64,000 bases of DNA. Origin: UTCHB3 sp964531325 (GTDB lineage: Bacteria; Bacteroidota; Ignavibacteria; Ignavibacteriales; Ignavibacteriaceae). Position 1 is the stretch's first letter, and the number at the start of each line of letters is the position of its first letter. The notes beneath the pieces were generated by a model. The model made no database searches, was not told the DNA's origin, and worked only from the letters and a program-made list of their open reading frames with translations. The stretch spans positions 1-64,000 of the forward strand of contig CAZHCW010000002.1 of the NCBI GenBank assembly GCA_964531325.1, in the 5' to 3' direction. Below, piece after piece: positions 1 to 10,126 of the stretch. Position numbers and translations under genes: made by a program.

Positions 1-12
1 AAGGAATAAATC

Positions 13-1263
13 ATGAAAAAATTCTTCGGTATTTTCATGTTAACCGTATTTGTATTCGGTTATGTGCAGGCTCAGGATAGAGCAACTAATATAAAAAGCT
101 GGCAGAAATCAGAAGCTCCTGAATTTACAAGAGGCCCTTGGATCGAAAGCTCCAACAGCATCACTGAAAACTTCGAAGGTTTAACTTTCCCACCAGCAGG
201 CTGGGCAAAATTGACACCAGACGGAGGAACTGGCTGGGACAGACTGGCAATCGGAACCACACCAATTCCGGGATGGAATGGCGGAATGAACATTAATCGT
301 CCGGGTGGATCAGGAACAGGTACCGCATTTTTTACTTATACACTTGGCGGCGCTTCTTCAAACGATTCATGGTTGATTGCTCCACAGCTGCTTAATGTAC
401 AAGCTGGTGATTCAGTAAAATTCTGGATGAGAAAATTTGGAACTTATATCGACAAGCTTGAAATCAAAATTTCAACTACAACCAACACATCAACAGCAGC
501 TTTCACAATTACTGCTGCGACACTCAACTTCACAGTTGCTGATTCCGGATGGGTAAGTTATGGATGGAATATTGGCAGTCTTGTACCAGCCGGTTCCAAC
601 ATTTACATTGCATTAAGAGCAGTCATAGCTGATAACTTGACTGATGGTGCTGCTTTTTTTGTTGACGATTTTCAAGCAGGCAACGGAGTTGTTCCTGTTG
701 AATTTGCTACATTCAGCGCAACCTCAGTTGGTGCAGATGTTCAGTTAAACTGGTCAACAGCTACCGAAACCAACAACAAAGGATTCTTTGTTGAAAGAAA
801 ATCAGCATCAGGCGAATTTGCTTCCGTTGGATTCGTTGATGGTTCTGGAACTACAACCCTCGTTAAAGAATACAGCTTTATCGACAAAGGCGTTGGCGTC
901 GGAACTTATACCTACAGACTCAAACAAGTGGATTTTGATGGTACTTCAGATTATTCAAAGGCAGTTGAAGTTGATGTTGCAGCTCCAAATACTTTTGCAT
1001 TAAATCAAAACTTCCCAAATCCATTTAACCCTTCAACCAAGATCAGCTTCAGCCTCGCTACCGATGCTAAAGTTACACTCTCTGTTTATAATGTTCTTGG
1101 ACAAGAAGTTGCTACACTCGTAAACGGCGCAATGTCAGCCGGTGTACACAGTGTTGATTTTGATGCTTCATCATTAGTTTCAGGTCTTTATATTGCTAAG
1201 ATCACAGCTACAGGTGCTGCTCAGAATTTCACATCCAACATTAAGATGATGCTTAACAAATAA
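13..1263 (+). CDS. T9SS-sorted secreted protein with choice-of-anchor J (cleaved-adhesin-like) domain
   Basis: The protein has 416 residues. The N-terminus is a signal peptide ending near 'YVQAQ' (about residue 21). Residues about 50-215 resemble the choice-of-anchor J / cleaved-adhesin fold: 'ENFEG...PPAGW' opens it and 'GAAFFVDDFQ' closes it. A fibronectin-like stretch follows. Residues about 330-416 form a T9SS type A sorting domain containing 'NFPNPFNPSTKI' and 'LYIAKI'. By family knowledge it is exported by Sec, then by T9SS, and anchored on or released from the cell surface. The start follows a purine-rich 'aaggaa' site. A strong terminator lies right after the stop, so it is probably the last or only gene of its transcript. 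The ligand or substrate cannot be read from the sequence. Confidence 0.9.
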   Translation: MKKFFGIFMLTVFVFGYVQAQDRATNIKSWQKSEAPEFTRGPWIESSNSITENFEGLTFPPAGWAKLTPDGGTGWDRLAIGTTPIPGWNGGMNINRPGGSGTGTAFFTYTLGGASSNDSWLIAPQLLNVQAGDSVKFWMRKFGTYIDKLEIKISTTTNTSTAAFTITAATLNFTVADSGWVSYGWNIGSLVPAGSNIYIALRAVIADNLTDGAAFFVDDFQAGNGVVPVEFATFSATSVGADVQLNWSTATETNNKGFFVERKSASGEFASVGFVDGSGTTTLVKEYSFIDKGVGVGTYTYRLKQVDFDGTSDYSKAVEVDVAAPNTFALNQNFPNPFNPSTKISFSLATDAKVTLSVYNVLGQEVATLVNGAMSAGVHSVDFDASSLVSGLYIAKITATGAAQNFTSNIKMMLNK

Positions 1264-1281
1264 GCTAAAAATTATAGTTTT

Positions 1282-1323
1282 AAGCCGGATAGTTCTGCAA
1301 AGGATTATCCGGCTTTTCTTTTT
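1282..1323 (+). terminator. Rho-independent terminator
   Basis: A perfect 10-bp stem, AAGCCGGATA at 1282-1291 and TATCCGGCTT at 1306-1315, is followed by a T-rich run. It lies 19 bases after the stop of the choice-of-anchor J gene. Confidence 0.85.
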
Positions 1324-1372
1324 AAGGTAACCGACCCATCTAATTTGAATGAAAATTAATAATGAAAACACT

Positions 1373-3025
1373 ATGAAAAAACTAATTCTTGTTGTTTTGG
1401 TTTTATTCACCATTAAAGGAAACTGCCAAATGGCTCAAAAATTGTTTAAAAACGGCATTATCTTTACTGCTGATTTAAATAACAGCTATGTTGAATGTGT
1501 AATTACTGAAGGAAACAGAATAATTTACGCAGGTGAAATTGCAGGTGCTACCAAATACCTTTCGAACAATTATGAAACAATTGACTTAAACGGTGCACTT
1601 ATGCTGCCCGGACTGACCGATAATCATGTGCATTTTGTTTCAGGAGGATTTTACCTTGGTGGACTTGATCTCCGTCCCGCAAAATCAACTGACGAATTTA
1701 AGCAAATGCTTAAAAATTACATCAAAAGTAAAAGACCGGGGGAATGGATTACCGGTGGTGATTGGGATCATGAAGCATGGGAAATAAAAGATTTACCAAC
1801 AAAAGAGATGATTGATGAAATCTCACCCGAGAACCCTCTTCTGATTCACCGATTTGATGGACATCTCGCTCTTGCAAACTCAGTAGCCCTTAAGATGGCA
1901 GGAGTTACATCATCCACACCTGAACCTGCCGGTGGTGACATCGTTACCGATAAAAATACAGGGGAACCAACGGGTGTATTAAAAGATAATGCAATTGATC
2001 TCGTAGCAAAATTGATCCCTGTGCCTTCAAAACAGGCATATACTGATGCGGTTGAACTTGCGTTAAAAGAGGCTGCCAGACTTGGTGTTACGATGGTTCA
2101 TGATATAACATATTCAAATGATCTGAGTACTTATCAAAAATTCGAAAAAGCGGGCAACCTTACATGCAGAATCTATTGTCGGCTCCCGATTTCAGAGGTA
2201 CGAAATCATTCCGTCCTGGGGATTGAAAGTGGATTTGGAAGTGATTTCTTAAAAATTGGTTCATTAAAAGCATTTGCTGACGGTTCTCTGGGTTCTTCAA
2301 CCGCCTGGTTTTTTGAACCTTATGAACAGGATAATTCAACAAGTGGTCTTCCGATGGAGATTGTAAGCAATGACAGTCTTAGACAATGGGCACTGGAAGC
2401 CGATAGAGCAGGTCTTCAACTTTCCATCCATGCAATAGGGGATAAGGCGAACAATTATATTTTAAATCTTTTTGAAGAGGTGGTTAAAGTAAATCCTCCA
2501 CGCGACCGAAGGTTCAGAATCGAGCATGCTCAGCATGTTATAAAAGATGATGTTAAAAGATTTAAGGAGTTAAAAGTAATCGCTTCTGCACAACCTTATC
2601 ATGCGATTGACGATGGAGTTTGGGCGCACAAACGGATAGGACATGAAAGACTGCCCACCTCATACCGATTCAAGGATATGATCTCAGAAGGTGTGACTGT
2701 CTGTTTTGGTTCCGATTGGACGGTAGCTCCACTTAATCCTTTGCTTGGGATTTATGCCGCAGTTACTCGCAGGACTCTTGATGGAAAAAATCCTGATGGA
2801 TGGATTCCGGATCAAAAAGTTTCAGTGATCGAGGCCGTTAGAGGTTACACAATTAACAACGCTTATGCGGCGTTTATGGAAGACAGGCTTGGATCAATTG
2901 AAGCGGGCAAGTATGCCGACTTCACAATTTTGGATAAAAATATCTTTAAAATTGATCCTGAAGAGATTAAGGAGACTAAAGTATTATATACTATTGTTGA
3001 CGGCAAGATTATTTATAAAAAATAG
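1373..3025 (+). CDS. Exported YtcJ-like amidohydrolase
   Basis: This is an amidohydrolase of the YtcJ / Amidohydro_3 family, a metal-dependent hydrolase acting on amide-type bonds; the substrate is unknown. Visible family marks are 'GLTDNHVHFVSGG' (metal-binding HxH), 'SIHAIGDKANN', 'RIEHAQHV' and 'GSDWTVAPLNPLLG' (late metal-ligand Asp), plus the C-terminal 'GKYADFTILD' typical of the composite beta-sandwich. I chose ATG 1373 over ATG 1349 because it starts a clean signal peptide ('MKKLILVVLVLFTIKGNC'); the earlier ATG only adds eight polar residues. Export is predicted, and many family members in this phylum are exported. It stands alone between a terminator and the convergent prmA. Confidence 0.9.
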   Translation: MKKLILVVLVLFTIKGNCQMAQKLFKNGIIFTADLNNSYVECVITEGNRIIYAGEIAGATKYLSNNYETIDLNGALMLPGLTDNHVHFVSGGFYLGGLDLRPAKSTDEFKQMLKNYIKSKRPGEWITGGDWDHEAWEIKDLPTKEMIDEISPENPLLIHRFDGHLALANSVALKMAGVTSSTPEPAGGDIVTDKNTGEPTGVLKDNAIDLVAKLIPVPSKQAYTDAVELALKEAARLGVTMVHDITYSNDLSTYQKFEKAGNLTCRIYCRLPISEVRNHSVLGIESGFGSDFLKIGSLKAFADGSLGSSTAWFFEPYEQDNSTSGLPMEIVSNDSLRQWALEADRAGLQLSIHAIGDKANNYILNLFEEVVKVNPPRDRRFRIEHAQHVIKDDVKRFKELKVIASAQPYHAIDDGVWAHKRIGHERLPTSYRFKDMISEGVTVCFGSDWTVAPLNPLLGIYAAVTRRTLDGKNPDGWIPDQKVSVIEAVRGYTINNAYAAFMEDRLGSIEAGKYADFTILDKNIFKIDPEEIKETKVLYTIVDGKIIYKK

Positions 3026-3096
3026 CAATTAATTTTTTGAAAGCACTGCTGATTATGGAAATACCCCAATTTTTTTTCATCAGTGCTGTATATACA

Positions 3097-3948
3097 CTAC
3101 AGGGAGTGTTCAAATACGAGACTGATCCATTCATTTTTACCGGCTTTATCGATTAATTTATAGCCTATCGACTCGTAAACCGGCACGATAATCTCCTCGT
3201 CATCGATCAACAGCCCGGAGAGTATAAGAATGCCGCCCGGTTTTTGTCTCGCTTCAAGATCTGCAGCAATTGCCATCAAAACATCTCTTTGAATATTAGC
3301 GAGGATTAGATCAAAATCTGATTCAGGGATATCCTTTGTTTCGCATATCCTTATTTCAACCTCATCCTGAACATTGTTTAGTTTTACATTCTCAATTCCA
3401 TTTTCGAGACACCAATCATCATTGTCAAAAGCTATTGCTCTTTTTGAACCAAGTTTGATGGCACCAATAGCCAGAATTGCAGTGCCTGCCCCGGCATCAA
3501 GAACAAACTCTCTGTTATTCCCGTATTTTTCAAGTAATCCAAGAATCAGTTGGGTGGTTTCGTGTTCGCCTGTTCCAAAAGACATTTTTGGATCGATTTC
3601 GATAACTATTTCACCCTCTAAAGGTTGATAGTCAACAAATGTTGGTTTTATGGCAAATTTAGTGCCTGCTTTAAGAACTTTAAGCCCTTTCTGCCATTCC
3701 TCATTCCAGTTAATCTGTTCTTCTTTGGTTACATTCATGTCGAACTTTTCGATAATACCCGAATCCACAAGCAGTTTCAATTCATCGTTAATGGATTCAA
3801 TTTTCCGGTCATTCAATTCTGAAAAAAATAACCGGGTGGCATTATTGTCAAAATTTATCCCGTCAGGTTCATACATCCAAAAAACGGCTGCTGTTTCATC
3901 TGTGAGTGCGGGGTCGGTAACGATTTCAATTTGGAAAAAATATTTCAT
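3097..3948 (-). CDS. prmA: Ribosomal protein L11 methyltransferase
   Basis: PrmA uses S-adenosylmethionine to trimethylate ribosomal protein L11 in the cytoplasm. The 283-residue length fits the family. The SAM-binding motif I is 'VLDAGAGTAILAIGAIKLG', followed by the acidic loop 'AFDNDD'. The catalytic-region motif 'LILANIQRDVL' corresponds to the 'ANI' motif of the family. The N-terminal third is the diverged L11-recognition domain, and 'MSFGTGEHETTQL' matches the conserved 'FGTGxHxTT' region. It is a single gene, convergent with the amidohydrolase and divergent from the TonB-dependent receptor. Identification is firm. Confidence 0.93.
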   Translation of the reverse strand: MKYFFQIEIVTDPALTDETAAVFWMYEPDGINFDNNATRLFFSELNDRKIESINDELKLLVDSGIIEKFDMNVTKEEQINWNEEWQKGLKVLKAGTKFAIKPTFVDYQPLEGEIVIEIDPKMSFGTGEHETTQLILGLLEKYGNNREFVLDAGAGTAILAIGAIKLGSKRAIAFDNDDWCLENGIENVKLNNVQDEVEIRICETKDIPESDFDLILANIQRDVLMAIAADLEARQKPGGILILSGLLIDDEEIIVPVYESIGYKLIDKAGKNEWISLVFEHSL

Positions 3949-4059
3949 TTCGATAGATTTTATTTGTTAGTTTGGTAAATAATGGTCAAATTTGACTCTC
4001 GAATATTGATTTTTTGCACTTAAAATAAACATTATAAATATTGTAGAAACGAAGATACC

Positions 4060-7000
4060 ATGGAGCGAGCTCTACAGCATAAACATGAAAATGACTACTT
4101 TCTGATTGCTAAAATACTACTTTTATTTGTACTGATGACGGGTGTTTCCGAAATACAGGCACAAAGAGGTAAACTTTCGGGTGAGGTCAAGGATGCTCAG
4201 ACGGGTGAATTACTACCCGGTGTGGCTGTCAGAATTGATGGAACGAACCTTGGCGGCATTTCCGATATTGATGGCAAATATTTTATTCTCAACATACCGG
4301 CTGGTAAATACACTGTTACCGGTAGTTTTGTAGGATATGCAAAGTACATAGTTTCAAATGTTGAGATAAATATTGACCGTACGACTGAACTCGACTTGAA
4401 GTTGAAACAATCAACTTTTGAGATGGATGAGGTTGTTGTTATTGCAGAAAAACCGAAAGTGATAAAGGATCAAACCTCTTCTTCATCAACAATTGATGAA
4501 GAACAGATTTCAGCAGCGCCGATTGAGGGGTTGCGTGGAATTCTTGATCTTACTGCCGGATTTCAAAAGAACGAAAAAGGTACCTATTCTGTAAGGGGTT
4601 CAGGCTCGTATGAGGTGAACTATCAAATCAACGGAGTTGAGCAGATAAATTCAGCAACTACATCTCCCGGCTCGTTTGGAGTTGAAAAATCAAACAATTC
4701 ATGGAAATATGATGTTAATCCGATAGGTGTGCAACAAATGCAACTTATATCAGGAGGATTTTCGGCTGAATATGGTAACGCACAGGCAGGTGTGGTTAAA
4801 GTTGTTCTGAAAGAGGGAAGTCCCAGACTTTCCGGTGAGGTAAGGATTGAATACCGACCACCCGGACAATACCATTTTGGGAAATACATCTATGATGAAT
4901 CCACTTATGAATGGCAAAAGTGGGGGCAACTTAATAATTGGATGGCTTACAAAGATTCCTCATTTTTCTTGCAGGATTTGGGTATAACTTCACCTTCAAG
5001 ATATAAGTGGCTCTATGATAAAGTGCAGAATGGAACAGCGACTCCTGATGAATTAAATACTTGGAACAATGTTCTGAGCCAGGAAATTAATTGGGCATAT
5101 AACACATGGATTTATAATCACAAACCAAGTGATGACAATCCATTGGGTGTTTATGATTACAGGGAGAGGGCTTATACAAGAGTAATGTTTGGATTTGGTG
5201 GACCTCTTGGGAAAGATCCAAACAAATTAAAGTTTTTTCTTTCGGGAGAATATAAAAAGAACCCAACCCGCCTTCCCACCTCTGAAAAAGATCAGGTTTA
5301 TCAGAATTATATTCTTAATATGACCTATCAGCCTTTTACACAACACAAGTTAAAACTTATGTTGGGTTACCAGAACTATCAGGGTGGTATCTGGTCAGGT
5401 TCTGAAGATATCAGGTGGGCAGGTCTGGCTTTTTCACCTCCATCAACATCATACAAATATTATGTTTTGATCGATCCGGTGAGGACAGAACAGACCGTAA
5501 CACAAAGTTTAAACTATATTTACACTCTTGATGCAACTTCCTATTTTGAGGCAACTTTAACTCATATGAGTGAGAAATATGAACTTCCTTATGAGTATTT
5601 GACAAGTTATTCTCAGGAGAGAGACAGACTTGATAGTCTTGGCGACCGCCAGGGGAACCTTCTAAAAGCTGGTTCATGGTGGGAAACTCAATATTTTAGA
5701 GCACCTGACGCATTCAGTACTCTCTATTATCAGGATACAAGAACTGAATATTACGCTGCAAGTCTTGATTTTACAAGCCAGATAAATTCCGGAAACCTGA
5801 TAAAAACGGGTTTAAGGTTGTATTACTGGGATCTCTTCAACAACGGAGTAAACTCCAGATTTAAAGCAAATGCATTAGTGGCAACAACCGGTGTCGCAGA
5901 ATATTACACGGCGAAACCATACAATATTGCCTTCTATATTCAGGATAAAATGGAATATGAAGGAATGATTGCAAATATTGGACTTAGGGCTGAAGCTTAC
6001 AATTTTGGTGCAGATGTGCCGGTTGATCCGTTTAATATTGTGTATGTTGGGACTGAAGGACCTGAGACAGGAAATCTGAATACTGAAAAATCAAAAACCT
6101 ACTTTATGCTCTTGCCAAGGATTGGTCTTTCTTTCCCAATCGGAGAGAATACAGCTTTCAGACTTCAATATGGTCATTTTACATCAATGCCTACTTTTAG
6201 TAATGCTCTCTCGAACAGAGGAAACAAAGGAATTGTCGGGCATGGAAATGCAAATCTTGAGCCTAAAAAGACAATTCAGTATGAGTTTGGACTTCAACAA
6301 GTTATAGACGAGGATAACAGAATTGATGTTGCTCTCTATTATAATGATCGTGTTACTCAGATTGGTTTACTCCGTTATGCCGCCTACACAGGGACAGTGT
6401 TAAACAGTCCATCTGCTTACACATCCGACAATACACCACTTTTTAATTATACAACATTCTCAAATAATGCTTTTGGTGCGACATTGGGATTTGAGATCTC
6501 GCTCGAGAAAATTAACGCAAAAAATTGGATGTACCGATTCACCTACAGCATCTCCCAAACGACTGAGGGTAATTATGGTCCTCAGGTGATATATCCTACT
6601 GCATCTGCTGCTGCTGAATCCCGTGATTATACCGGTGAATTTCTCTCAGGAAATGACAGGACTCATAACTTCCGTGCTTTACTTCAGTATAATTGGGGGA
6701 CAGGAGAAGGACCTGAACTTTTTGGAATAAACATCCTTGAAAATTCGAGTCTTAGTTTCACCTATTCAGTTCAATCAGGTATTCCATTTACATACAGAAC
6801 ATCTTTTGATTTAAAGGATGTTGTAAATAACAGAAGATATCCACTTGAATCGATGTTTGATCTCAATTTCATGAAGCATGTGGTTCTTGAGGGTGGTTAC
6901 CGGATAGTGGTTGGACTTAGAGTGATGAATCTGTTTGAGAATAAATGGCTGACACCGGTTTCCAATAATGATTTGATCGACTGGGTTGATTATGGAACGA

Positions 7001-7113
7001 CGATCGATCAGCCGGGGACAGATCCAAACAGAATAAGCTACATTTCATCATTTTACAAAGCTTACAGAAATGTTCCAAGGCAAGTTTACTTCACAGTCGG
7101 TTTTGGATTCTAA
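4060..7113 (+). CDS. TonB-dependent receptor with carboxypeptidase-like regulatory domain
   Basis: This 1017-residue outer-membrane receptor is expected to take up a ligand using TonB energy. After a signal peptide (cleavage near 'IQAQ', residue 35) comes a carboxypeptidase-D regulatory-like repeat ('GKLSGEVKDAQTGELLPGVAV', about 38-120). The plug follows (about 135-265, with 'YSVRGSGSYEVNYQINGVE' and 'SGGFSAEYGNAQAGVVKVV'), then a long beta-barrel ending in aromatic 'QVYFTVGFGF', as expected for BAM-dependent insertion. No SusD-like lipoprotein is adjacent, so it is not a canonical SusCD pair. It leads an operon with a T9SS surface protein, a PorV-like protein, two small barrels and two GHL10 hydrolases, which suggests a role in envelope or glycan handling. 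The ligand is unknown. Confidence 0.93.
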   Translation: MERALQHKHENDYFLIAKILLLFVLMTGVSEIQAQRGKLSGEVKDAQTGELLPGVAVRIDGTNLGGISDIDGKYFILNIPAGKYTVTGSFVGYAKYIVSNVEINIDRTTELDLKLKQSTFEMDEVVVIAEKPKVIKDQTSSSSTIDEEQISAAPIEGLRGILDLTAGFQKNEKGTYSVRGSGSYEVNYQINGVEQINSATTSPGSFGVEKSNNSWKYDVNPIGVQQMQLISGGFSAEYGNAQAGVVKVVLKEGSPRLSGEVRIEYRPPGQYHFGKYIYDESTYEWQKWGQLNNWMAYKDSSFFLQDLGITSPSRYKWLYDKVQNGTATPDELNTWNNVLSQEINWAYNTWIYNHKPSDDNPLGVYDYRERAYTRVMFGFGGPLGKDPNKLKFFLSGEYKKNPTRLPTSEKDQVYQNYILNMTYQPFTQHKLKLMLGYQNYQGGIWSGSEDIRWAGLAFSPPSTSYKYYVLIDPVRTEQTVTQSLNYIYTLDATSYFEATLTHMSEKYELPYEYLTSYSQERDRLDSLGDRQGNLLKAGSWWETQYFRAPDAFSTLYYQDTRTEYYAASLDFTSQINSGNLIKTGLRLYYWDLFNNGVNSRFKANALVATTGVAEYYTAKPYNIAFYIQDKMEYEGMIANIGLRAEAYNFGADVPVDPFNIVYVGTEGPETGNLNTEKSKTYFMLLPRIGLSFPIGENTAFRLQYGHFTSMPTFSNALSNRGNKGIVGHGNANLEPKKTIQYEFGLQQVIDEDNRIDVALYYNDRVTQIGLLRYAAYTGTVLNSPSAYTSDNTPLFNYTTFSNNAFGATLGFEISLEKINAKNWMYRFTYSISQTTEGNYGPQVIYPTASAAAESRDYTGEFLSGNDRTHNFRALLQYNWGTGEGPELFGINILENSSLSFTYSVQSGIPFTYRTSFDLKDVVNNRRYPLESMFDLNFMKHVVLEGGYRIVVGLRVMNLFENKWLTPVSNNDLIDWVDYGTTIDQPGTDPNRISYISSFYKAYRNVPRQVYFTVGFGF

Positions 7114-7133
7114 ATAAAGGTATTACGATAAAG

Positions 7134-9170
7134 ATGAATAGATTAAAAAATAAAATATTTCTGTTTTGTACAGTTTTGAGTTTTGTAGTGGCAGCTCAAG
7201 TAGAGGCACCACTCTTAATTCTTAACAGAGGTGCATTATGGCACAGTTTAATGCCATCCAAATCGGGTCCGGCATATAACAACTGGTCACCAACAGGTCC
7301 AACACTCGATTGGCCCGGATTTGATGCTTCGTGGATTGGTGAAAATATAGGCGGAACCGCGAGCCACATGGCAACCGGTGGTTTCTGGATCGGAGCCAAA
7401 AACAACCGAGATTCAGTAATAAGTGTTGAAGACTGGGCAATTTATGGCTCATCAGTTTCAACAGAGAATTCTGCAAAATATACTCTCAAAACCCACAGAA
7501 AACTTTATCCAAACGGAGAGAATTATTATTTGCAGACAAATCCACTTGTTGGTGAAGAGGTTATTGAATCGGTTTGGGAGTATAATCCAAACTTTTTCAC
7601 TCCAAACCAGGAGGATGAACTTCAATTACCGATAAGGGTAATCAGAAGAGCTCATCAGTGGAGCGGATCGAAGAGAGATGAAAATTATATTCTATACGAA
7701 TACTATTTTATCAATATCTCTGACGAAATTAAGGCTGCCCACCCGACAAAAACCGTCTCTGATACATTATACGGTGTCCAACTGCTCTTGAACTATGCGA
7801 TGCAGGCAAATTCGAGGTCGTGGAGAGTCCTTTTCCCTCAGGAGACTAATGGAGCAAGAAACACCAAGGTTGTTTACGACAGACCCAATAAAATGTTTCA
7901 AGCAGAAAATGCAAACTATGGTTTTACAAATTCACTTGGAAGAGTAGTTAACGGCATTCCACAAGGTGAGTGGCTTGCACCCGGATATGCCGGGGTAAAG
8001 TTGATCTATGCTTCTCCTGATTCAACCGGTATTGCAACCAGAGTCGATGAATCAAAAGTGGGATGGACACAGGGTGAAGCGTCACAGGATCTAAGTGGAC
8101 CTTTTACGGGTGTTTCAGGATTTAATGAAGTTAAATATCAGGTATTAAAATATCCAACCAATGCATTCAGATTTGTTCAATTTCCAAGAAACCTGACAGA
8201 TACAAGCTTTATTAACAATGCCAGGAAATGGGCGTTGATGTCTTTGGGTCCATGGACTCTGAAACCGCAGGACACAATTAAGATTGTGTTGGCTGAACTG
8301 GTTGCGGGTATGGATTATGGTTTGGCTCTTGATAAATCCATTTCACCCAGTCTGATTTTTAATCAGAGTTATACGCAGAATTTTCTTCCTGCTATGAGAA
8401 GAGCACAACTTACTTATGAGAATAAATTTAACCATCCCGATCCACCGGCAGCACCAAAATTTAATATTAATTTTTATACTGGTGAAGAAAGAAAAGTTGC
8501 GAATGTTCTTACTTGGGAGAACTCTGTAGAGTTACTTCCTGATCCTGATGATGGTTTATTTGATCTTGCAGGTTACAAGATTTACCGGTCAGATTACCTG
8601 CCTATGGGACCGTGGGAACTGATTGCAGACCTTAAAAAAGGGGACCCGGCTTATCTTGCAGGAACCAAATATACTTACATCGATTCAACAGTGCAGATTG
8701 GTACAGGTTACTATTATTCGGTTACTGCTTACGACACCGGAAAAGCATCGTGGGCAATTAACCCGTCACAACGATTCCCGGAAACGGGGAATACTGTGAG
8801 AGTGCCTGCAATGGAATCATCGATTTTTGCTAACAGAACAGTAACTCCATTCCTGGCAACATTGCCGGCACCAAAAAATTCGAACCAGGTGCTTGTTGTA
8901 CCAAATCCTTTTATCATTGGAGAAGGTTCAAGTCAACCCGGAGGCACCGATCAAATTCAGTTCGTGAATGTGCCAAATCCTTGTACGATAAGGATTTACA
9001 CTGTCAGAGGAGACCTTGTGAAGACTATTCCTGTTGGCGATGCTCGCGGCGGGATAGTTACATGGAATCAGGTGACTGACTTTGGGCAGTATGTAGAAAG
9101 TGGAGTTTATATTTTCCATGTTGATTCTCAATATGGGAACAGTACCGGTAAATTTGCAATTATACGGTGA
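7134..9170 (+). CDS. Large exported surface protein with T9SS/FlgD-like C-terminal domain
   Basis: The protein has 678 residues with an N-terminal hydrophobic signal segment (about 5-22). I recognise no catalytic domain in the first 440 residues, which are rich in aromatic and Asn/Thr residues. About residues 450-560 look like a fibronectin type III-like module ('AGYKIYRSD', 'TYIDSTVQIGTGYYYSVTAYD'). The last about 85 residues ('VVPNPFIIGEG...YTVRGDLVKTI...ESGVYIFHVD') resemble the FlgD-like / T9SS type A sorting fold, with 'PNPF' in place of the fuller 'NFPNPFNP' signature. It starts 20 bases after the TonB-dependent receptor stop, so the two are almost certainly co-transcribed. It may be the surface partner of that receptor; this is inference from position. 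Confidence 0.85.
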   Translation: MNRLKNKIFLFCTVLSFVVAAQVEAPLLILNRGALWHSLMPSKSGPAYNNWSPTGPTLDWPGFDASWIGENIGGTASHMATGGFWIGAKNNRDSVISVEDWAIYGSSVSTENSAKYTLKTHRKLYPNGENYYLQTNPLVGEEVIESVWEYNPNFFTPNQEDELQLPIRVIRRAHQWSGSKRDENYILYEYYFINISDEIKAAHPTKTVSDTLYGVQLLLNYAMQANSRSWRVLFPQETNGARNTKVVYDRPNKMFQAENANYGFTNSLGRVVNGIPQGEWLAPGYAGVKLIYASPDSTGIATRVDESKVGWTQGEASQDLSGPFTGVSGFNEVKYQVLKYPTNAFRFVQFPRNLTDTSFINNARKWALMSLGPWTLKPQDTIKIVLAELVAGMDYGLALDKSISPSLIFNQSYTQNFLPAMRRAQLTYENKFNHPDPPAAPKFNINFYTGEERKVANVLTWENSVELLPDPDDGLFDLAGYKIYRSDYLPMGPWELIADLKKGDPAYLAGTKYTYIDSTVQIGTGYYYSVTAYDTGKASWAINPSQRFPETGNTVRVPAMESSIFANRTVTPFLATLPAPKNSNQVLVVPNPFIIGEGSSQPGGTDQIQFVNVPNPCTIRIYTVRGDLVKTIPVGDARGGIVTWNQVTDFGQYVESGVYIFHVDSQYGNSTGKFAIIR

Positions 9171-9178
9171 GAGAGCAA

Positions 9179-10117
9179 ATGAAATTAAAAACAGTAATTA
9201 CACTTATCCTGCTCGGTACGGTATTATCATTCGCGCAGGACTTTAAAAAAACGGCAACTTCAGGGTTTGTATTTCTGCAAATACCAGTTACTGCCAGAAG
9301 TGCGGCACTTGGGGAATCCTCTGTTGCCCTTTCCGATCTTGGATCATCTTCCGTATTTACAAATCCGGCAGGGTTGGGATTTAATGAAATTGATCATTCA
9401 TTTTCAGCTTCTTATTCCCCCTGGTTGGCAGATATTAAACATTATGCCGCTTCCTACTCAATAAAATCTGATTTTGGAGTTTGGGCTGTTTCTACCGTAG
9501 CTGTTGATTATGGAACAATGCAAAAAACAAAAAAAATAACCGGTCAAAAAGTTTATGAAGTGCTTGGAGATTTTTCTGCAAATGCTATTGCACTTGGGCT
9601 GAGTTATTCAAGAGCACTTACAGATAAATTCTCTTTTGGGGTGACCGTTAAGTATGTGAGGGAGGGGATTGATGGATATTCTGCTTCCAATGTCCTTTTC
9701 GACGGTGGAATCCTCTATTACACAGGACTAAAATCTTTGAGAATTGGTGCTTCAATTCAAAACTTTGGTGTTGAAACTAAATATATTAACGATCCTTTTA
9801 AGATGCCATCGGTACTCAAACTCGGAATGGCAGCTGAACTTGTTGGCGATATGAAATCTGATTACCGTGTTACCGGAATCGTTGAAGCACTTCACCCTAA
9901 CGATGGAGATGAAAGAATGAATGCCGGACTTGAAGTTGCCTGGAAAAACATGGTTTTTCTTAGAGGTGGTTACAAGTTCTTTTATGATGAAGAGACATAT
10001 AGTTTTGGTGTAGGAGTAAATCCATCCAGAACGATACCTGTTTCGGTCGATTTTTCATTTGCGGATTATGCCAGACTTGGTAACATACTCCGTTTCACTC
10101 TTAATTTAAGTTATTAG
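9179..10117 (+). CDS. PorV/PorQ-family outer-membrane protein
   Basis: The protein has 312 residues with a signal peptide ('MKLKTVITLILLGTVLSFAQ'). It belongs to the PorV/PorQ group of FadL-like barrels. 'IPVTARSAALGESSVALSD' followed by 'NPAGLGF' is the typical N-terminal region. PorV proteins shuttle T9SS cargo to the cell-surface attachment complex, so a paralogue next to a T9SS-tailed gene fits a dedicated cargo-handling role. A GTG at 9167 overlaps the upstream stop, but ATG 9179 begins the signal peptide directly and has 'gagag' upstream, so I prefer it. The gene is translationally close-packed with its neighbours. Confidence 0.88.
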   Translation: MKLKTVITLILLGTVLSFAQDFKKTATSGFVFLQIPVTARSAALGESSVALSDLGSSSVFTNPAGLGFNEIDHSFSASYSPWLADIKHYAASYSIKSDFGVWAVSTVAVDYGTMQKTKKITGQKVYEVLGDFSANAIALGLSYSRALTDKFSFGVTVKYVREGIDGYSASNVLFDGGILYYTGLKSLRIGASIQNFGVETKYINDPFKMPSVLKLGMAAELVGDMKSDYRVTGIVEALHPNDGDERMNAGLEVAWKNMVFLRGGYKFFYDEETYSFGVGVNPSRTIPVSVDFSFADYARLGNILRFTLNLSY

Positions 10118-10126
10118 GTGGTGAAA

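Noticed and set aside
3042..3088. Inverted repeat AGCACTG...CAGTGCT between the amidohydrolase gene and prmA as a terminator
   Set aside because: The loop is about 25 bases, pairing is interrupted, and the T-run lies inside the loop rather than after the stem. It may still act weakly, but I cannot support it.
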